Below, in pieces: positions 59,971 to 64,000 of a stretch of DNA of 64,000 nt. The first letter of the stretch is position 1, and every line of letters starts with the position of its first letter. This DNA comes from Kitasatospora cheerisanensis KCTC 2395 (GTDB taxonomy: Bacteria; Actinomycetota; Actinomycetes; Streptomycetales; Streptomycetaceae): positions 454,533 to 518,532 of the forward strand of contig NZ_KK853997.1 in the NCBI RefSeq assembly GCF_000696185.1, read 5' to 3'. The notes beneath the pieces are model-generated. The model was given only the letters and a program-made list of their open reading frames with translations, had not been told where the DNA came from and made no database searches. The position numbers and the translations under genes are program-made.

Positions 59971-61281
59971 ATGGGGGGCTCGACGAGGATGGACGGCACT
60001 GCCCGGCGGCTGCCGGTCCGGGTGACGACGTGGCGGGGCTTCGCCCGGCGGGCGGCCGGGTCGCTGCGCTACCTGCTGGCGGCCGGGGCCACCGCGGTGC
60101 CGGCGCTGCTCGGCCTGTACGCGGTCCTCGCGGTGCTGGTGCTGTGCCTGGTGGGGCCGGGGCTGGCCCTGCTGCCGCCGGTCCTGCTCCTGCTGCGGCG
60201 GGTGGCCGATGCGCACCGGCGGCGTGCAGGGCGGTGGTTGGGGTGCGAGGTCCCGTCCCAATACCGGCCGGCGGAGGGGCGGGTGCTGGCCCGGGCGCAG
60301 GCGATGCTCGCCGACCGGGCGACCTGGAGCGACCTGCTGTGGCTGGCGGCGCACGGCGTGCTCGGCACGGCCGGTGCGGCGCTGGCGCTCGGGCTGTGCT
60401 CCGGTGCAATGAGCTGGCTGACGGTTCCGCTGTGGTGGCGGCTGGTGCCGGAGCCTCCGCAGTTCCTGGTCTGGGACGTCGACTCGTGGGGCGCGGCGCT
60501 GGCCGCCTGCCTGGTCGGGGTGGGCTACGGCGCGCTGGCGGGCTGGCTGCTGCCCCGGTGGGCGCAGTTGCACGCGCGGCTGACCCGGGCGCTGCTCGGG
60601 CCGCGCGGGCGGCGGGCCTCGCTGGCCGAGCGGGTCGCGGAGCTGACCGCCACCCGGGCCGGGGCGCTGGAGGCGCACGCGGCCGAACTGCAACGCATCG
60701 AGCGGGACTTGCACGACGGGGCGCAGGCCGGGCTGGTGGCGGTCGCGCTGCGGCTGGCGGTGATGAAGCAGGTGCTCCGGACCGATCCGGAGAAGCTGCC
60801 CGAACTGATCGACCGGGCCGCCGAGTTGACCGAGCTGGCCGTCGAGTCGCTGCGCGGCACGGTGCGTTCGATCTGCCCGCCGGTGCTGGTCGACCACGGC
60901 CTGGCGGAGGCGGCCCGTTCGCTGGCGGCGGCCTGCCCGGTCCCCACCACGCTGGACGTGGAGCAGGACGGGGCGGGCGGCCGGGCCCCGGTCGCGGTGG
61001 AGGCCGCCGCCTTCTTCGTGCTGTCGGAGGCGCTGACGAACGTCGCCAGGCACAGCGGGGCCGCGGCCGCGCAGGTGCGGCTGCGGGTCGCGGCGGGCGG
61101 GATCCGGATCTCGGTGCGGGACGACGGCCGGGGCGGGGCGGCGACCGGTGCCGGGCCCGGTGCGGGCAGCGGGATCCTCGGCATCAGGCGCCGGGTCGCC
61201 GCGTTCGACGGCGTCACCGAGTTGCACAGCCCGCCCGGCGGGCCGACCGAACTTCGAGTGGAGCTGCCGTGCGGATCGTGA
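59971..61281 (+). CDS. NarL-type sensor histidine kinase
   Basis: This 436-residue protein has four membrane helices in the first 200 residues (YLLAAGATAVPALLGLYAVL and others) and the HisKA_3 motif IERDLHDGAQAGLVAVALRL. The ATPase domain has EALTNVARHSGA and GILGIRRRVAAFDG. ATG 59971 is nine bases after a TAGCGT -10-like box, so a leaderless mRNA is likely; ATG 59989 is the alternative. It overlaps the response regulator gene and is divergent from the ABC ATPase gene. Confidence 0.88.
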   Translation: MGGSTRMDGTARRLPVRVTTWRGFARRAAGSLRYLLAAGATAVPALLGLYAVLAVLVLCLVGPGLALLPPVLLLLRRVADAHRRRAGRWLGCEVPSQYRPAEGRVLARAQAMLADRATWSDLLWLAAHGVLGTAGAALALGLCSGAMSWLTVPLWWRLVPEPPQFLVWDVDSWGAALAACLVGVGYGALAGWLLPRWAQLHARLTRALLGPRGRRASLAERVAELTATRAGALEAHAAELQRIERDLHDGAQAGLVAVALRLAVMKQVLRTDPEKLPELIDRAAELTELAVESLRGTVRSICPPVLVDHGLAEAARSLAAACPVPTTLDVEQDGAGGRAPVAVEAAAFFVLSEALTNVARHSGAAAAQVRLRVAAGGIRISVRDDGRGGAATGAGPGAGSGILGIRRRVAAFDGVTELHSPPGGPTELRVELPCGS

Positions 61282-61930
61282 TCGCCGAGGACAACGCGCT
61301 GCTGCGGGAGGGCCTGGTGCTGCTGCTGACGAGCGCCGGCCACGAGGTCTGCGCCACGGTGGAGGACGGGGACCTGCTGCTGCCGGTCCTGCTGGAGCAG
61401 CGCCCGGACATCGCGGTGCTGGACGTCCGGCTGCCCCGACGTACCGGGACGAGGGGCTGCGCGCCGCGACGGCGGCCCGGGAGCAGCATCCGGACCTGCC
61501 GGTGCTGGTGCTCTCCCAGTACGTCGAACACGTCCGCGCCGCGCAGCTGTTGAGCCGGGGCGCGGCCGGTGTCGGGTACCTGCTGAAGGACCGGGTCGGG
61601 CGGGTGGAGGAGTTCCTGCGGGCGCTGGAGCGGGTGGCGGCCGGCGGGGTCGCCATGGACCCGGAGGTGATCTCCCAGCTGATGGTGCGCCGGACCTTCG
61701 ACGACCCCCTGGACGTGCTCAGTTCGCGCGAGCGGGAGGTGCTCAAGCTGATGGCGGAGGGGCACGGCAACGGCGCGATCGGCGGGCTGCTGTTCATCGC
61801 GGAGACGTCCGTGAACAAGCACATCGGCAACATCTTCGCCAAGCTCGGCCTGCCGGCCACGGACGGCGGGCACCGCCGGGTGCAGGCCGTCCTGGCCTAT
61901 CTCGACTCCGTCGCCGCGCAGGCCGGGTGA
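61269..61930 (+). pseudogene. NarL-family response regulator with one frameshift near 61438
   Basis: GTG 61269, inside the kinase gene end, starts a receiver (IVIAEDNALLREGLVLLL, phospho-acceptor IAVLDVRLP). At CCCC (61434-61437) the frame breaks; one extra C gives VRLPPTYRDEGLRAA and continues through the receiver (GVGYLLKDRVGRVEEFL) and LuxR HTH (LSSREREVLKLMAEGHGNGAI, NKHIGNIFAKLGL). The repaired protein is about 220 residues, normal for the family. A sequencing deletion is the simplest reading, because every other part is well kept. Confidence 0.7.
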
Positions 61931-61936
61931 GCCTCG

Positions 61937-61960
61937 CGGGGTGCAGTTCTCTGCACCCCG
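61937..61960. promoter_or_regulatory. Inverted-repeat operator, copy 2 (upstream of the 34-residue membrane protein)
   Basis: Half-sites CGGGGTGCAG and CTGCACCCCG are separated by TTCT. It starts seven bases after the response regulator stop and 128 bases before the small gene at 62065. The core matches copy 1 at 59926-59951, so the same regulator probably binds both. Confidence 0.6.
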
Positions 61961-62064
61961 GAACGGCAGCCGGCCCGACTGCGCGGGCCGCCCCGGCGGC
62001 CGTAGGTTCGCAGTGCGGCGGGCGGGACCGCCCGCCCCCGAACCCCGTGAACAGGAGCGCCCCG

Positions 62065-62169
62065 ATGTCCGATTGGCAGCCGCAGAAGGAACGTCCGCTC
62101 TGGCCCTGGATCCTGCTGGCCGTCGTGGTGGTGGGCGTCTGCATCAACGTGACGCTGAGCCTGATGTAG
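62065..62169 (+). CDS. Small single-pass membrane protein (34 residues)
   Basis: ATG 62065, with CAGGAG eight bases upstream, encodes 34 residues: a polar start (SDWQPQKERPLWPW) and one membrane helix (ILLAVVVVGVCINVTLSLM). The clear ribosome site and the upstream operator support it as a real gene. It may be part of the envelope-stress module with the two-component system and ABC exporter. I know of no named family. Confidence 0.65.
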   Translation: MSDWQPQKERPLWPWILLAVVVVGVCINVTLSLM

Positions 62170-62303
62170 CGGGCCCGTGCAGCACCGTGGTCGCCGGCCT
62201 CTCGCTGCTCCGGGCGCCGACTTCGGCATCGGCCTGCTCCCCCGCGACAGGCTCGACGCGCTGTCCGCCGAACTCGCCGAACTGCCGCTCCGACCCGGCC
62301 CGT

Positions 62304-63659
62304 TCACGATCTCTTCGGGGTGCGGATCGCCAGCACCGCCATGTCGTCGTGGCCGTCGCCCGGGTGGTGGTCGGCGAGCGCCCGCACCAGTTCCTCCAGC
62401 GGCAGGGCGGCGTGCTCGGCGGCCAGCCGCGCCAGCGCGTCCAGGCCCTCGTCGAGGTGGCGGTCGGGCCGTTCGATCAGACCGTCGGTGAAGAACAGCA
62501 CGGTCGCGCCGTCGGGCAGCCGGTGCGAGTGGTCGGGCCGGTGGATCGCGGTGTCGACGCCGATCGGGATGCCGGGATCGCCCTGCAGGTACCAGGTGCC
62601 CCCGTCCGGGCCGAGGACCAGCGGCGGCGGGTGCCCCGCGGTGCTCCAGTGGATCGTCCAGCCCTGCCCGTCGGCGGGCTCGATCCGCGCCAGGAACGCC
62701 GTGGTCACCGGCAGGTCGGTGATGGCGTGCACGGTGCGGTCGAGCTGGGTCAGCACCGAACTCGGCGGGCTGCGGCGGTCGTAGAGCAGGGCGCGCAGCA
62801 TGTTGCGGGCCTGCGCCATCGCGGCGGCGGCGTGCAGGTCGTGGCCGACCACGTCGCCGATGACGGCCGCGCAGGCCCGGTCGGGCAGGATCACGGCGTC
62901 GTACCAGTCCCCGCCGACGCCGGCCGGCGAGGCGGCGGTGCGGTACACGGCCGCCCCGGAGAAGGGCGACAGGTCCGGCAGCGTCGGCAGCAGCATCCGC
63001 TGGAACTGCGCGGCGCTGTCCCGCACGTACCCGAACAGGCGGGCGTTCTCGATCGCGATGCCCGCCGCGCCCGCCAGCGCCCGCACCACCTCCTCGTCGG
63101 CCTCGTCGAACGGCCGGCCGTCCTGACGCTCCGACAGGTACAGGTCGCCGTAGATCTCGCCCCGCACGGTGATCGCCACGCCCAGCAGCGTCCGCATCGG
63201 CGGATGGCCGGGCGGGAAGCCCACCGACGCCGGGTGCGCGGCGATGTCCGACACCCGCAGCGGCTCCGGATGCCGGATCAGGTGCCCGAGGACGCCGCGC
63301 CCGCGCGGGAAGTCGATGCCCTCCAGCGCGGCCCGCTCCTGCGGCGACAGGCCCGCGGTGATGAACTGCTCCAGCCGGTCGCCGGACGGGGCGAGGATCC
63401 CGAGCGCCCCGTACCGGGCCCCGCCCAGCTCCATCGCCGTGGTGACGATCCGGTGCAGCACCGCCGGCAGGTCCAGGTCCCCGCCGATCGCCAGCACCGC
63501 CGACAGCAACCCCTGCAGGCGCTCCTTCGCCCCCGCCAGCGCACGCAGCTGCGCCGCGATGCCGTCCGGCTCGCCCGCCTCCGCGGCACCCTCCGTCCGA
63601 CTCGCTCCACCCGCTGCTGCCGCAGGGCCCTGTCCCGACCTCGGCGTCTCGTCGCTCAT
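62304..63659 (-). CDS. GAF-domain PP2C (SpoIIE-type) protein phosphatase
   Basis: This protein of about 451 residues has a GAF domain at ~45-205 (LDLPAVLHRIVTTAMELGGARYGALGIL, LLGVAITVRGEIYGDLYL) and a SpoIIE/PP2C domain from ~225 (AGVGGDWYDAVILPD, AAVIGDVVGHDLHAAAAMAQ, VLFFTDGLIERPD and the final GDGHDDMAVLAI with metal Asp residues). Such proteins dephosphorylate anti-anti-sigma factors in streptomycetes. ATG 63659 is preferred; TACCGT just upstream suggests a leaderless mRNA. The frame is open to 63713. Confidence 0.9.
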   Translation of the reverse strand: MSDETPRSGQGPAAAAGGASRTEGAAEAGEPDGIAAQLRALAGAKERLQGLLSAVLAIGGDLDLPAVLHRIVTTAMELGGARYGALGILAPSGDRLEQFITAGLSPQERAALEGIDFPRGRGVLGHLIRHPEPLRVSDIAAHPASVGFPPGHPPMRTLLGVAITVRGEIYGDLYLSERQDGRPFDEADEEVVRALAGAAGIAIENARLFGYVRDSAAQFQRMLLPTLPDLSPFSGAAVYRTAASPAGVGGDWYDAVILPDRACAAVIGDVVGHDLHAAAAMAQARNMLRALLYDRRSPPSSVLTQLDRTVHAITDLPVTTAFLARIEPADGQGWTIHWSTAGHPPPLVLGPDGGTWYLQGDPGIPIGVDTAIHRPDHSHRLPDGATVLFFTDGLIERPDRHLDEGLDALARLAAEHAALPLEELVRALADHHPGDGHDDMAVLAIRTPKRS

Positions 63660-63713
63660 CGAGGTCAACGGTACGCACCACCACGCCGCCCGAACCGCCC
63701 AACACGCGGCCAC

Positions 63714-64000
63714 TCAGCCCGACCCGCCCTTTACTTGGCAATTGACGGGCATTCAGGACCACACCCCCGACACCGGCACCGGACCAGCATCCCGGCCCCG
63801 AGCCCCACCTGCTCCCCCGTGCGCACCAGCCTCGCCCGCCGAGGGGAGCGTCCCGACCCCTGACCCGACCTCGGCCCACGGCTGTCCGAACGCTCCCGCG
63901 CCACCGCGCCACCTTGGTGCACCGAGGAGCCGACGCGCTCCCTCCCGAAGGTCGACCGCAGGCGCCGTGGACGCGGCGGGGCACCCCGCCCCCGCCCGAC
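63714..64000. other. Right-end stretch without a recognisable gene
   Basis: These 287 bases hold no frame with a convincing start and codon pattern. They are the upstream region of the GAF-SpoIIE gene. Confidence 0.5.

Noticed and set aside
62177..62491. A 104-codon plus-strand frame after the small membrane protein gene.
   Set aside because: Its first ~40 codons look mildly coding but it runs antisense into the SpoIIE phosphatase gene, with no ribosome site or known motif.
1..64000. tRNA, rRNA, CRISPR arrays, insertion sequences, phage genes or an attachment site.
   Set aside because: No clover-leaf, ribosomal, spaced-repeat, transposase or integrase signature was found on reading either strand by eye.

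Overview
This is a high-GC, high-GC3 actinomycete chromosome segment, most like Streptomyces or Kitasatospora. The evidence is GTG/TTG starts, 4-base ATGA/GTGA gene overlaps, SapA-like and SAV2177-like proteins, many two-component systems and an ECF sigma factor. I see no tRNA, rRNA, CRISPR array, transposase or phage gene; the window reads as accessory chromosome rather than an island with clear edges.

Left part (1-17 kb). A kinase / PP2C phosphatase / VWA triad (TerY-P type) runs leftward off the window edge. It is divergent from an HTH-NACHT-multispan membrane NTPase and a secreted DUF6801-like protein. Next come a DJ-1/PfpI protein, a four-gene two-component/ABC exporter unit (response regulator, histidine kinase, ATPase, MacB-like permease), two short-chain dehydrogenases, a muconolactone-isomerase-like protein and a Pit phosphate transporter with a small membrane partner.

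Centre (17-35 kb). This is an aromatic-acid catabolic region. A leftward operon encodes PobA, LigJ, LigK, LigI, a fused LigAB, LigC and an aldo/keto reductase: 4-hydroxybenzoate to protocatechuate, then 4,5-(meta) cleavage to pyruvate and oxaloacetate. An IclR regulator follows, with a matching inverted repeat upstream of pobA. Beyond it lie a cytosolic ModA-like binding protein, an APC permease and a YtcJ-like amidohydrolase. A TetR regulator then stands divergent from a tightly overlapped four-gene operon (crotonase, acyl-CoA ligase, 3-hydroxyacyl-CoA dehydrogenase, CouO-like amidohydrolase). By analogy with hydroxycinnamate pathways this operon could shorten an aryl side chain and supply 4-hydroxybenzoate to the first operon.

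Right part (35-64 kb). This is a mixture: a class A beta-lactamase-like protein, an NHL-repeat secreted protein, a SAV2177 methyltransferase, a hydrolase preceded by a 17-codon uORF, a WecB-type epimerase, and a TrmB/LuxR-type regulator divergent from a 61-residue small peptide plus a 92-residue partner. It continues with a NlpC/P60-like lectin protein, a SigG/J-type sigma factor with DinB and VOC neighbours, a NarL-type two-component pair, a SapA-like secreted protein, an MFS exporter with a tandem-Lrp regulator, and a second two-component/ABC exporter module. That module carries two copies of the same inverted repeat and a 34-residue membrane protein. The window ends with a GAF-SpoIIE phosphatase.

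Five otherwise well-conserved genes (5.6, 15.7, 52.5, 57-59 and 61.4 kb) contain six frameshifts. Each is repaired by adding one base, mostly C in a C run, which suggests sequencing/assembly deletions at least as strongly as true decay. An EamA transporter (37.8-38.1 kb) and a DUF2867-like gene (49.5-49.8 kb) look like genuine remnants.
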